Below the pieces are notes generated by a model. It was given only the letters and a program-made list of their open reading frames with translations. It did no database searches and was not told the DNA's origin. The position numbers and the translations under genes are program-made. Source: Rhynchopus sp. YZ270_cl-10 (lineage: Eukaryota; Euglenozoa; Diplonemea; Diplonemida; Diplonemidae). From it: a DNA stretch of 64,000 nucleotides. The stretch lies in NCBI GenBank assembly GCA_964035575.1, contig OZ037901.1, positions 434,001 to 498,000 of the forward strand, in the 5' to 3' direction. How positions within the stretch are numbered: position 1 is the stretch's first letter; every line of letters starts with the position of its first letter. This document shows, in pieces, positions 11,019 through 22,100 of this stretch.

Positions 11019-11273
11019 ATGGAAATTGATGGGCAGTTTGAATGTAGTCAGGAGTTTCCTGGTTGTGAGGATATGTTTGCAGATTTGGTGAAACATGGTC
11101 TTGTTGACACGACATCGATGTTGAATGGTGGGTGGGACAACGAGGCGAAGTCGATTATCTTCTCAAACACGGCGCCTGTACAGTCCGCTTCTCGCAAGAG
11201 ACGCGCAGAGTCGTTCTTTGGTGAGGAAGATGACGAATCGTTCTCCCCAGTACGTCCTATAGGAAGTGATTAA
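11019..11273 (+). CDS. Small acidic orphan protein
   Basis: 84 residues, starting 14 bases after a strong pyrimidine tract plus GCAG (11001-11004). The protein is acidic, with a basic patch (SRKRRAESF) before a Glu/Asp cluster, which suggests a nuclear protein. Two cysteines lie near the N-terminus (FECSQEFPGCEDMF). I recognise no family. It could instead be the last exon of a gene whose other exons I cannot see, but the acceptor-to-ATG spacing matches the trans-splice pattern of its neighbours. Confidence 0.5.
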   Translation: MEIDGQFECSQEFPGCEDMFADLVKHGLVDTTSMLNGGWDNEAKSIIFSNTAPVQSASRKRRAESFFGEEDDESFSPVRPIGSD

Positions 11274-11907
11274 GGAAGACGATTCAGCACGATGCTTCTC
11301 ATTTGATTGAAAAAAGAGAGAAAAAATTGGATGGTGTATGGTGAAGCTTATCGGTGTTTTGCACTAATATGACCTGGAGATTTCAAAAAGAAGAAGAACC
11401 GAGCGCATTGTGCGTTGTGTGTGGCATCTGAGAGGCCCTACCTTCTGATGCGTTTGTTTATATGTGAGTATTAAGAGGGAGAGAGAGAGAGAGAGAGAAA
11501 TCTAGATACTATTCCTGTAGGTGAAAAAAGGTGTGCAGTTGTCGAAAAAACAAGATGAAAAAGTTTTGGGTCGGGAAAAAACAGGGTGGAGGTTCGTTTA
11601 TGTATTGTTGTGGGAGAAGAGAGAGAGAGAGAGAGGGAGGGAGGTGTATTGCATCTTTTTCAAGTTTTCTTTTTTAGATTGGATCCACTCAAAAAAAAAG
11701 CGAGTCTCCTTGCTGCAGAGTGGTGTTACTAGAGCGCAAAATAAAATGAAAAAAAAGGGGGCGATTTTTTTAAAATACAAACCAGTCTCAAGGGTCCGAT
11801 GTCCGGTGGGTTGTATTTCGAGAACTTGATCTCCTGGCATTTTACGAGCACAATTACACCCCACCTACAGACACACTATTGCACTTTCCCTTTCCACTCA
11901 CACCCAA
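11274..11907. other. Intergenic region with GA microsatellites
   Basis: Contains (GA)n runs at about 11476-11499 and 11619-11638 and A-rich stretches. No gene is seen. CTACAG at 11865-11870 is a candidate acceptor for the chromodomain-like gene. Confidence 0.4.
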
Positions 11908-12375
11908 ATGTCTCTGTATAAACGTGAGGAGCACACACACACGACAGCATGCTCTGATCTGGTGAACCCCGTGGACGAGTTTGCACCCGGACAGGTGCTG
12001 CGGAAGGGACGGCGTGGGGACGGGGAGCGGTGCTACCTTGTTGCGTGGCGTGGTGCGGAGGGGCTGTGCACGTGGGAGACGGAGACTGTGCTTGAGGATG
12101 CAGGACACGTGCAGCTGTTGCGTGTTGGCAGTGCAGGTGCGGGTGTGGCGCTCGGTGTTGGGGATGTGGAGACACAGAACAGACGGCGGCAGCGTGCGAC
12201 GGGGCGTGTGAAGCCGGCACGGAGTGGACCGATGATGCGGGTGGGGTTGGGTGGACAGATGCGTGAGGGTGTGTTGCGGCCACTCCCACAGAACAAGCCT
12301 GTGCCACGTGTTGCGAAGGGGGAGAAGACGAAGGTGAAGCGTCTGCGTGATGAGTGGCGTGTGTCGCGATGCTGA
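11908..12375 (+). CDS. Small chromodomain-like protein
   Basis: 155 residues in one exon. Residues about 22-70 read like a chromodomain: EFAPGQVLRKGRRG, then CYLVAWRG, then CTWETETVL. These match the family pattern of an aromatic/hydrophobic start, a 'YLVKWkG'-type strand and a 'TWEP'-type turn before the final helix. Chromodomains bind methylated histone tails or RNA. The rest is basic (RRRQRATGRVKPARSG) and could contact nucleic acid. The gene is GC-rich with strong G in third positions, unlike the flanking DNA. No polymerase, integrase or repeat ends are nearby, so I treat it as a host chromatin protein. ATG 11908 follows CTACAG at 11870. Confidence 0.6.
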   Translation: MSLYKREEHTHTTACSDLVNPVDEFAPGQVLRKGRRGDGERCYLVAWRGAEGLCTWETETVLEDAGHVQLLRVGSAGAGVALGVGDVETQNRRRQRATGRVKPARSGPMMRVGLGGQMREGVLRPLPQNKPVPRVAKGEKTKVKRLRDEWRVSRC

Positions 12376-12465
12376 GCTGCATGGCACATCTGTTCTGTCT
12401 GACCTGCTTCGGGCAACCCTAACCTTTTATTGCTTTTTTGTTTCACTTTTCCAGAAACACTTTGT

Positions 12466-12496
12466 CTGCCAACACGTGCACTGCACGTGTTGGCAG
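12466..12496. repeat. Perfect hairpin downstream of the chromodomain-like gene
   Basis: CTGCCAACACGTGCA is followed immediately by its reverse complement within CTGCACGTGTTGGCAG. The arms are about 15 bases with essentially no loop. It lies 91 bases after the stop codon and could act in 3'-end formation or be the remains of a small mobile element. Confidence 0.7.
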
Positions 12497-12689
12497 CTCT
12501 CTTGTCCTTCTTCTTTCGTTTATGTGCACATGAATGTTTGCTTCGTGTAAATGCAGAGATGTACCAAAACAGTCTGTCAAGCGGCTTTCTATCCACAGCT
12601 GCAGGACACTGTCTTGTGCATCTGTATTCTATTAAACACGCAATTCACCCATTTCCCCTTTCTTTCTCCAATTCTTGTCGTTCTGTTGT

Positions 12690-13240
12690 GTAGTTTGCCT
12701 CAGGCACGTTCATGATGACCTTAAATGACTTCTGAAGGCACATCCCAGCAAGGTGCACCCACGGTGCACCGGTCATTAGGTCATTGTACCAAATCGCTTC
12801 GTTGTCCGCCTCCTCCAAGCACCCGAGCCTCTGCAGGAAGTGATCGCTGCAACGTAGTCCTGCGTCTCCAGCTTCTGCCACCGACGCACCTTCCGCAGAA
12901 GCTTTTCTCCCATGCCTTCAGAGCTGAAGATCACCAAGAAGTGCTTCTCAATGAATGTTGCGTTACCTCCACGTCAGCAAGTTGAGCTTCGCCCACTTCT
13001 GAATCGTCTTCCACTTTGAATTGTTGTTGCCAGTAAAGACATATTCCCGTAGATGTGCTGGTTGCTTCCCAGCGACAAGAGCGTTGCTATCCCACGCTTG
13101 TACCACTCGGTGTAGTGCTTTCCCCATTTGTAACCACTACAGCAGGTCTGGAGCAATGCTTGTTTTCGTGCTTCAAAAACTCAATCACGGATTCCACAGC
13201 CTTTGTTGGCATCGCTTCCTCCGAAGAGCTACTTAAATTA
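12690..13240 (-). pseudogene. Degenerate protein-coding relic, family unknown
   Basis: All along this stretch one or another minus-strand frame reads as plausible protein, with Trp, Lys and Tyr-rich segments, but the open frame changes several times and stops interrupt it. GC content is higher than in the flanking spacer. It is an old, broken gene; I do not recognise the family. A transposase or duplicated host gene are both possible. Confidence 0.4.
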
Positions 13241-13585
13241 AATTGTGCCACGAAAGGGCTTTACATTTCGATCCAGATTTTTATTTTTCATTTGTCTCCC
13301 CCCCCTCATCAATCTACCTCACGCCACAGGAGAAAAAAATATCCCCCCCCCCCCACCACTTTGTCACACACCCCCTGCAATTTCCATTACACCCCCAATT
13401 CCTTTTTAGGTTTTGGGGGATAGGACGGGCTGTGAGCACAGAACTCACCTTCATCTTCCTCTCCCCCCCCTTTCTCTTACATTCCATATTCCAACTTTCT
13501 TTATCCTGCTATTAAAAAACCTCTTTTTTTTCAACAAAAAATTCTCTTTTTTTTTCTCTCTTCTTTCTAGAGACTTTTGATAGGG

Positions 13586-16423
13586 ATGGATGACTTTGGA
13601 TTTGCTAGAGTATCGTCATTTCATGCAGTGAATGAGAGTAGCATTGAGGACGATATAAAAGCACGACATGTACAGGATCGCCTCTTCGTCGAGGCCTGCA
13701 CTACTGCCTTTGAGGACCTCGAAGAAGCCCCGCAGGAGGCTTTCCAGGACACAGCCGAGGTCAAAGAGTATCTGCGGGGACGAGGCGCGCCGGTACCTGG
13801 AGAGGCCACCGCGGAGTATCTTGCTCAGTATTTGATGCGTGCAGTCGAGCAAATGGAAGCAAAATATATGTTTTTACTAAAAGCCGTAGGAACAGCAAGC
13901 ACAACACTATCGATGCTGCGAGGATCGTTAAGAGGGGTACGCGATGAGGTCGACCGTTGTGCATCAGATTTCAACAAATTTCATGAGGCCGCATACAAAA
14001 AATGCCCCCTCGCGCGAGTAGGTCAAAAAATGCAAAAAGCGGTGCGAACTTTGGCAGCGACAACACGATTTAAGATTTCCCCTTTTCGTCATCGTCGGAA
14101 TAAACTGCTCACAGACGTCGCTGGAGACGAAGATGTGAAAGAATGGCTTCAAGGGTCCATGGAACACCGCACCTCTTGCGCCAATCTTTGCGTTCCCTCT
14201 AGCCCTACCGGATCGAGATCTTCTCTAGAGGCTTCTGCAAACCGGAGCGATCTAATGTCGCAGCTAGGAGAGCCTAGAGGGAAAGGATGCCCACCCTACA
14301 GAGAGCAGGCGAAGGTGGCGGCGACGCTGGAGGGAACCGTGGGTGGGGAGATGTACGGGACGATAGCGGAGTGGGGGTTCGATCAGAGGGTGTGGGTCGG
14401 GGAGGGTGGGGTCGGGTCGGGGAGGGTGCTGCGGGAGGTGGGGGTGGCGGTGATGGCGTCGTACTCCTTTTGGGATGGGCTTGGGTTGTCGGTGGCGCAG
14501 GTAGGGCGGTTCATGCAGGAGGTGAGCGACGGCTACCACGACAACCCGTACCACTGCTGCGAACACGCAGCAGATGTCCTCCAGACCCTGCACAGCCTCC
14601 TCGCAAACAGCGACCTCCCAGACTACCTTTCAGACGTGGAGCTCTTTGCATTGCTCCTTGCAGCGGTCTGCCACGACTATGGACATCCGGGGATTGACAA
14701 CCAATGCCTCGATGCGCTGGACTCTTCCTTTGTGAAGGTATGCAAAAGATTGAGTTCCCCTTTAATACGTAGTGTAGTATGAAGACAAAAAGGAAGCCAA
14801 CGCTCAGATCTTGTATAACAGTATTCCATCATTCAAGAACCTTTTTCAAAAAAAAGAACAGAACCTGCATTAGCAGGTGATTGTCGACACAACAAAAAAA
14901 AACCCCCCCACAATACACGTACAGCTCTTCCAACGCGACTCTGCCCTCGAAAAGATACATATCACACTCTCCTTTCCTATCATCGAGAAGCACTTTGCCT
15001 GCTCGCTCAGCACCCAGGACATGCAGGTACACTACACCCCCCTCCCCTATGCCTCCCCATCCTTTTCCCCACCTTCCCCCCTTTCTCTCCACAGGAGATC
15101 TACTCCCTCATGGTGAAGCTCGTGTCCGGAACAGACGTCACAAAGCAGGCCGGACTGCTGAACACATTATCTGAGGACGATGTGTCGCCCATCGTTGTCA
15201 TGACCCTCCTCCTCCATGCCGCAGACGTATCTAACCCGGCCAAACCATTTGCGCTGTACATCCATTGGACGCAGCGGGTTTTGACAGAGTTTTTCCTGCA
15301 GGGAGACATCCAAAGGGAGAGGCAGGTGAAGGTGAGCCCGATGTGCGACGTCAACGCACCTATCATGCGAAAATGCCAGCTAGGGTTTATCGGTGTTGTA
15401 GTAAAACCGTTGTACTCACGGCTGAATGAGTGGATTAACCTTCGCCCCATGCTAGAGAGGGTGAATGAAAACACCGACTACTGGGGTGACCCAGCATCGG
15501 AAGCGGAGCGATTACCGACACTGCTTAGCATGCATGAGGAGTGGAAGATGCGGCACAGTTCTGCTGCAGGGGGTTGCTCCGCGGCAATGCAGGTCAAACT
15601 GAATTCATTATACACAACATTGTTACAGCTCTCCTTTCCTCCTGAACTCAGACGTACGGGGCCTGCAGACACTCAATATGACACACAACAACGCCGTTCT
15701 GCACGGTCTCGTGGTCTCAACCAAACCACCCCCGCCCGCTTCAAACACGACAGAGTCGTCTACAACTACCCAGGTGTACAACGCAGCGTGGAACCAATGT
15801 TCTCAGTGCTCAAAGTGGAAAAGGAGTATATGCCCTTTGAGTCCTACCCGGTCCGTCAAATAGACGGAAGTCAGATCACAGTGTTGCCTGCAAACCAAAC
15901 CACGCCGTCACCAAGGATAGTATCTGAGATGCGCGAAACGCATACCCCTCGACCGCCGGATCTGCCGTTGATAGGAAAGCGGGGGACAAAGCGTGGGGGT
16001 GGTGGTGTGGCGAGTGGGACGGCGGGGTTTGGTTCGACAGCGGGGGGGTTGGGGGCGGCGTTTGGGTTTGTCAGTGTAGGGGGTAGAGGGCCGGATGGAC
16101 AGAAAGAGAGTAGCATCGTGAAGCTCCACAGTGCAGTGACCATCGAGACACAGCTGCACAACGCAGTGTCAAAAATCCTCGTCCTCCAGCAAAAGCGTGT
16201 CTCAGTGACCTCACAAGTGGACCTCCTCTGGCAGCTCTTTGGTTCCTATGAGCCCATCCTCAACCTCCAATCTGATACATTAGACCAACTCTGGCGGAAC
16301 GCCTCAAGCAAATGGCAGCTCAACCGCAAGCAGGTACGTCACATAGACACAGTCTGGGGGAGTTGGTTGAAAGCACGCTGTACAGCAGCGCTGCCGCAGA
16401 TAATTCAAGAGCGGGGACATTGA
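13586..16423 (+). CDS. 3',5'-cyclic-nucleotide phosphodiesterase, class I
   Basis: Exons 13586-14737, 14925-15026 and 15095-16423 join in frame to 860 residues. The enzyme hydrolyses cAMP and/or cGMP. The catalytic domain (about 250-560) has the signature YHDNPYHCCEHAADV (about residue 317), VCHDYGHPG (about 362), LLHAADVSNPAKP (about 457) and the nucleotide-binding Gln in RKCQLGFI; these contain the metal-binding His/Asp residues. The N-terminal 200 residues look helical and carry no GAF or other known sensor domain. The last 300 are low-complexity, then helical. In exon 2 the usual 'NDxSxLENHH' is diverged to RDSALEKIH. Intron 1 holds an S3 repeat. ATG 13586 follows CTAG at 13570; an in-frame TTG lies upstream. 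A GTACGT after 16333 could be an alternative donor. Confidence 0.92.
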
Positions 16424-17177
16424 TGCCGTGGATAGAGTAAGCAGGGTAGGAGGTAGAGTGTCAAATGCACTTTATAAACTATATGTGCTGATATGTACAA
16501 CGGAGAGATTCCAGTTACAAAACACAGTGAAGGACTGTATGTCAGCAAAACTAATCAAACAATTATAAAAGAAAAATATGAAACAGCAATGATGTGAAGA
16601 AGGCACTGCCAGGCTTGGACGAAAACCCAAACAGAAAAATAAAATTACCCCCTCTACACTCTGCTTGTCCTTATTCTTCAGCTAACAGCACACAAAAAAA
16701 AATGTTTAGAGACAATTTTTTTTTTTGGGGCACGTAGCGATTGGGCAATGAACTCAACTCGACCAGCCACCTCCTTCCGTAGGAGGTGTGCTGCGACTAT
16801 TATTTTTTGCGATAGTCATCCCGTACCATGGCAACGGACACCATGGACACCTTAGTGTGTTCTGTTCAGTGCGTGTCTTTTAAATGAGGTACACTGTTAC
16901 GAGAGGGCTTTGTATTTCAAGTCAACTTTAAACCTAGGGTATTTTGCGATCAAAGGCGACCAATATTTAAGTTCTTTCCGAAAAGACTGTAAACGATTGG
17001 TCTTTTCTTACGTTTCTTAGTTATTGTTCGCTGTAAATCGCTAAGACAGGGCGAGGCCCCACTGTTCGTACTTCGGTAGACCGAGGGTCATCACTCCCCG
17101 TGAGGTACCCACTTTTACTACCCTAGCTTTTACTCTAACTTTGTCGGGAGTGTTGTGTTTGTTTTTCTTCTACGTAT

Positions 17178-17300
17178 CAGATGTAAACCACGAAATGGAT
17201 TGTAGGACTGCATGGTTGGGTGTCCACCCCCGGTACAGCCGGTCAAAAACCAAGGTACACTGTTCACGAGAGGGCTTTTTGTATTTCAACTCAACTTTTC
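17178..17300 (+). repeat. S2 dispersed repeat, best-preserved copy
   Basis: Reads CAGATGTAAACCACG, AAATGGATTGTAGGACTGCA, TGGTTGGGTGTCCACC, then CCAAGGTACACTGTTCACG and GAGAGGGCTTTTTGTATTTC. Whole or partial copies occur at about 403-482, 3683-3738, 4801-4836, 5436-5478, 5540-5575, 16888-16930, 24283-24366, 32201-32302, 37085-37175, 39451-39548 and 47284-47322. All clear copies face the + direction, like the genes. No open frame or terminal inverted repeat is apparent. Confidence 0.75.
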
Positions 17301-18202
17301 TTTCTTTTTTTTTGTACAGAACCTTCGTCTTTTTTGTTTTGTTTTGTTTCGTGCTTGATATTGACGCCTTTTTGTTGGCACAATAAAATAGGGGATGTAT
17401 GAGAAACTTCGTGCCTTTACAGGTACTATTGTGTCTACACATACCTACTTTGTTTTATTATATCCCGCTTTTTGTTTGCTTTGTTGTTCCTATATTTTCC
17501 GAAAAAAATCGGGACGAAAAAAAGGATTCAAAAAAATGCCGAGATCTGGAGTACCCTTCCTTAGGCTATTGGGGTCACATCTTGCCTCCCTCAGGCCTCA
17601 GCCTAACTGGGGGGGTAGGCAGGCCAACACGGATTAGGGCCCGGGAACATCGGCCGAAAAATTACCCAGAGGCCTGGCCTCCCTTCCCTTTTCTCCAATT
17701 TTTTCGTTTTTTTTACCACCTTTTTTTTATATATTACTCTCTCCTTTACTAGACGCCCTTATGAGCGACTGATAGTTGTCGTGAGGTATTTCCTTTTTTT
17801 TTTTTTTAAATCCCATTTTTTTTTCCATTTTTCCCCTCCTTCCCATCTGTGGGCGATTCCCCTCCCTATTTACCTCCACTATCTCGTACCTCACTTCTGA
17901 GGTGACGAATTAGGATTTTACCACTCCTTTTTTTTTTTTTTCTCTTCACAACAAACCAAAACATAAAAAAAGACGCGGTGGCAACGTTGGACAAGCTCCA
18001 TCCTGTAATTAAAAATTTATCCTAAACTTTCTTTAAACTCCCCAGAGGCTGTCACCTTAGGCATGTCACACCTTCGGTACATCTCGTTCACGCCCCTTTT
18101 TGACTCTTCTAAACCCTTCTTTTCTTTCACTTCTTTTTGAAGGCAATTTGAGGCTTACGCTCATCTTACCAAAAAAATCCCATTTTTTTTTTCTCTTTTC
18201 GC

Positions 18203-18895
18203 CAGGGCCTTCAACGTGTCGAAGTTAAGCCTTAACTTCGACAACTTTTTTTTTTTGGTTTTTTTTTTTGTCGAAGTTCGACAAATCTAAAAAAAAATAT
18301 GGGATTTTGGCAAAATCCTTTTATCTCTGACCGAGTTGCAGGGTAGTCCACGGGAGAAACCCGGTTCAGGGTTTTAACTTTAACATTCTCCTGTGATCCA
18401 CTGTGACCATTTGGACAGAGCTCGTAGAACCCAACGAGGAGTGAGCCAGGCAAAAGTAGCGTACCGTGCGCCTGCGGCGCAAGCAGGCATCCCACCCTTC
18501 CCATGACATAGTTTGGCTGTAAATAAATCGCTATGGTATGCGCAATATTTGAAATGTTGCGTACCGTGGTTTCGCCAGGGACCTTTGTTGTTATAAATGT
18601 ACTGAGCTCACTGATAAGACAGGTGTGATACCCACTACGGCTTGTGGATCACCACTGGCAACAAAGCTACCAATGCTGCTTGTGTTGAAATACACGTGTG
18701 TGGGACAGGCGGAGTTTTTTGGCTGACCGAGTTTTCAAAAATGACCAAAACCTGTATAAACCCCTGAGAGCTTCTCCCTGTGATTTGCTGCACCTGCGCG
18801 CGCGAAGCGCGCGCGGGCTCGGGGAGGTCAATTTTTTTTTTTTTTTAAACTTCGACAAAACTGTGGACAGACTTTGTCGATGGTTGAAGGCCCTG
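18203..18895. mobile_element. Non-autonomous hAT-type transposon, 693 bp
   Basis: Starts CAGGGCCTTCAAC and ends GTTGAAGGCCCTG, an exact 13-bp terminal inverted repeat. It is flanked by a perfect 8-bp duplication CTTTTCGC at 18195-18202 and 18896-18903. Length of duplication and the CAGGG terminus are hallmarks of hAT elements. Subterminal repeats around TGTCGAAGTT occur near both ends, including a 25-bp palindrome at about 18217-18241. No transposase frame is inside. It carries a copy of repeat family R at about 18395-18585 and a GCGCGCGC hairpin near 18797-18816. Confidence 0.88.
18395..18585 (+). repeat. R repeat family, copy 1
   Basis: Shares with 35245-35500 and 59075-59285 the ordered blocks GAACCCAACGAGGAGTGAG, GTAGCGTACCGTGCG, ATGACATAGTTTGGCTG and, in two copies, GCGTACCGTGG followed by TTCGCCAG. 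The last motif recurs inverted near 43916 and 44036 in another hAT-type element. The family is probably internal sequence of a group of related hAT-type elements. Confidence 0.7.
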
Positions 18896-19193
18896 CTTTT
18901 CGCTCTTCCGCTGCCTGAGTATTTCAAAAAAAATACAGTGAAGACTGTCTGCAGCAGTTACACTACTCAACAAAACAGCCATATTTTCTCTCTAATTCAT
19001 TTCATCTCCCTTCTCAACCTACCCCACACCCTGCCCCACCCAGAAAATAATACACACAAACAAAACACCAATTGAATGATGAGGAGATAGAACACCTATT
19101 TTTTTGTTGATTGTGTTTTTTTTTAAAAGGTGACTCGCTTTTCTTTTCACCTTTTTTTCTCATTTTAGTTTCATTTTATAGAAAAACCCCAAA

Positions 19194-22100
19194 ATGATCG
19201 GCACTTTAGTGTTCTATCGAGACAATGAAATCGGATGGGTTTTGGGCAGGGTGAGCGAGGTGATTGATGAGCAGTGGGTGATGTGTAGTGATGGGAGACT
19301 AGGTGGAGGGAGAACTCGCGTCCTTGCCACCGACGTTGCTGTCGCGCGCACGGAGACATTAGAGGAAGTACCGTACGACCTATCGCAGCTCTCCGCACTT
19401 CACCCTGGGACCCTCATCCTTGCATTAAAAAAACGCTGCCAAGCTGGGTCACCATTTTCCGCTATCGGACCGAAGGTATTAGTTTGTCTGTACAACTCAG
19501 GGGATCGCAGAACCGCCAGCACCGTTTCATCTGATTCCCGAAAGGCAGAACGTATTAATGCACCCCTCCCACAATGCTTCCCAGTAAGCACCAAACACTT
19601 AACTTCCGACCCGCATGCCCATTTGGCTGAACCTTTGGGATGGTGGTCCCACGCAAAAAAAGCGTTTTCTTCTGCAATGCAAGGTGGGTCTGCTACAGTA
19701 GTGTGCTTAGGCGAGATGGAGGCAAGCACCTGGTTACATAGAATGCAAGCTAGAAGGAAGCGAAGGGAGGACGAAGCTGCGTCAATCAATATGCAACGCC
19801 TCGGCGGAGAACACAGTCAACACCATGCACCGCCACCATCTGATCTTTTCGACGACGACCTTCTGTATGATACAGGGACTCCTGGGATTAGCGCAGCCTC
19901 TCAGCGTTTAGAGCTTTCCCTCTGCAGGCTTGGCGGGGGTACCTGGCTTGGGTCGACAGATGGATCTTCTACAACGAAACACCTTCGTCTCGCGTCGCTT
20001 CTGTCTGATGCGCATTTGGTGTGCGAAGCGTTTCTTTCAGGGCAGAGGGGGCGGCGCGGGCATCTTGCTGATCTAGGAAGGGCGTCAAGCGCGCATCCAG
20101 CGCATCCACAATATTGCAGAAATGTGGTAATGTCGTACGACGAAAAAGGGTTTTTACAAGGTTTTCGAGTAGATGTATTCTGGACTGCAAGAGGTGCAGC
20201 GACATTAAATATCTTTCGGATCCTTGCAAATAGTAGACGAAGAACTCACTATCTTGGCCCGCATAGTCATCCTGACTGGCATTCGACTACTCCATACGTT
20301 GCGAGAGGAGAGGCCTTTCAAGAGCTGAACACAGTTTTGATGAATTCATTTAAAATGCAAGACACCGCCTTAGACGCCATGTGGAGCGTCATCGGCGGGG
20401 CAATGCTTCTCCATCTGGTCCGTTTTGAGGATGTGAACGGTAGGGGTGAGGCCTTCTTCGACTCCTCAGAGCAGCTCGCCGAAATTCTTGGTACAACCTC
20501 CGCAGACCTGAAGGCATATCTCAAAGGAAAAGGCCTGCCCGGAACCCCAACCAGGGTTGCGCTATGCTCACGAAGGGATGCTCTGTGCGACGCCCTATGC
20601 CTTGCCGCATTCGAGGTGGTGTTGAAGAGCATCAACTTTGCGTCCATGGCTCGGTCTCTCGCGGCAGATCATGTTGTCAATGTGATCACCGTACCAGGGG
20701 TGACAAAGCCGAGCAATGATACTCCAGGAACCCTAGGGGATCTTTGCCATAATGTGAGCAACGACGCGATGTGGGGGATGTACGATACAACGGTGTTTGA
20801 CACTGCGATTCAGATGGCGGAGGTGGAGAACTGTCCTTTGGACCCTCTTCTTGATCAACTTCGCGGACGCAGTGTATTAGAAAAGATCAACCCCGTACTC
20901 AGGGTATTAGCAGACATCGATGCAGCGCAAGCTCCAAAGGACCCTTTAGGGACCGTTCGCCATCATGACTTTGTTCACGCCAATGGAGACAAATTGACGT
21001 ACGATATCTCAGTCTCAAGCCTCCCACAGCTTGAGATATTATACCGAAGCGGTTTTCGCCCGACCCCTGCAGGGTCTCTCATCAAAGCGGGAATGCAGCA
21101 GCAGAGCACACCAATCCTCAATTCACCTGAATTTGAGTCGTGCTTGCAGGGTAGACTCAACACCATGACGCATGCTGGCGATGCATTGGAGACCATGCAA
21201 CACCTCCTTTCTCTTGCAAAGAACGGTGCAGGGCCTACCCTCTCCACATCAACCCCCAAAGAGAATGCACTGTACTGGATGTTGACAGTGGATTGTAGCA
21301 CCGATGCGTCGGTTCACCCTGCCGCGCTATTCGACGGACTCAAAGTAGAAGCAGGGTTATATGCATGCCGTGTTGTGGAGACTGCGTTGTTCTGTAAGGT
21401 CGGTCATCCAATACGGCTTTCTCTTGACGCATTCTGTAGTACCTACAAAAGCATTATATGTCCAGCCCAGGTCTCCGTTCTTGGTCAACACAAAGCGGTG
21501 CAGATGGTTGCCGAAGTAGTATTCGGTCCTGCCTCCTCTGGATGGGACCGAGTAGTTCATGACCTGCCTGCAGCACCCAAAGCACCTATGCCACTGCATC
21601 TTGGACAGCATTATGTACATCTCACCCCGACAGCACTACTTCGGTTAGACGCGATTCGCGCATTTACCCTAAACAAACTCGCTTTGCTATGCCAAATGTT
21701 CGCCAAAGGGACTAAAGCAAGGTCGCAACGACGCTGGCAAACCAAGGTCCAAACAATACAAAGCTTTGCAAAAACCAGGTTGAGTCGTGGATGCAAAGTG
21801 CTCCTACATCAGAAGGCAGCGATGGGGGCCATCTCATTTGAAATGCAATGCCTCGTTGCGAGACGGAGGAAGTGGCGGGCCTTAAACGGGGTAGAGGGGT
21901 CACGACTACGTTTCATGCAACTTAAAGCACTTCTCGCTGCACAACGCGTACAACGGATGACCTTTGTAGAGGATACACTACAAGCACATTGCGACACCGG
22001 CTTCGCTGAATACGAAGCCGCATGCGACGGCATGGACCAGGCAGTGCTGGACCTACAGGGACGGCTTGCGGTTTCAGAAATGCGTTGCTTCCTTCAGGAC

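Larger units (their letters stand above)
12376..13585. other. Intergenic region with a hairpin and a coding relic
   Basis: Contains a strong hairpin at 12466-12496 and a degenerate minus-strand coding relic at about 12690-13240. The remainder is pyrimidine-rich, ending in a T/C tract with TTTCTAG at 13564-13570 just before the PDE gene. Confidence 0.5.
16424..19193. other. Intergenic region with S2 repeats and a hAT-type element
   Basis: No gene is seen in 2.8 kb. It contains S2 copies at 16888-16930 and 17178-17300, pyrimidine-rich blocks, and a non-autonomous hAT element at 18203-18895. CATTTTAG at 19161-19168 is the likely acceptor for the myosin-like gene. Confidence 0.5.

Noticed and set aside
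14287-14697. Gly-rich second + frame inside the PDE gene
   Set aside because: A frame shadow of the G-rich part of the PDE coding sequence; the PDE motifs fix the real frame.
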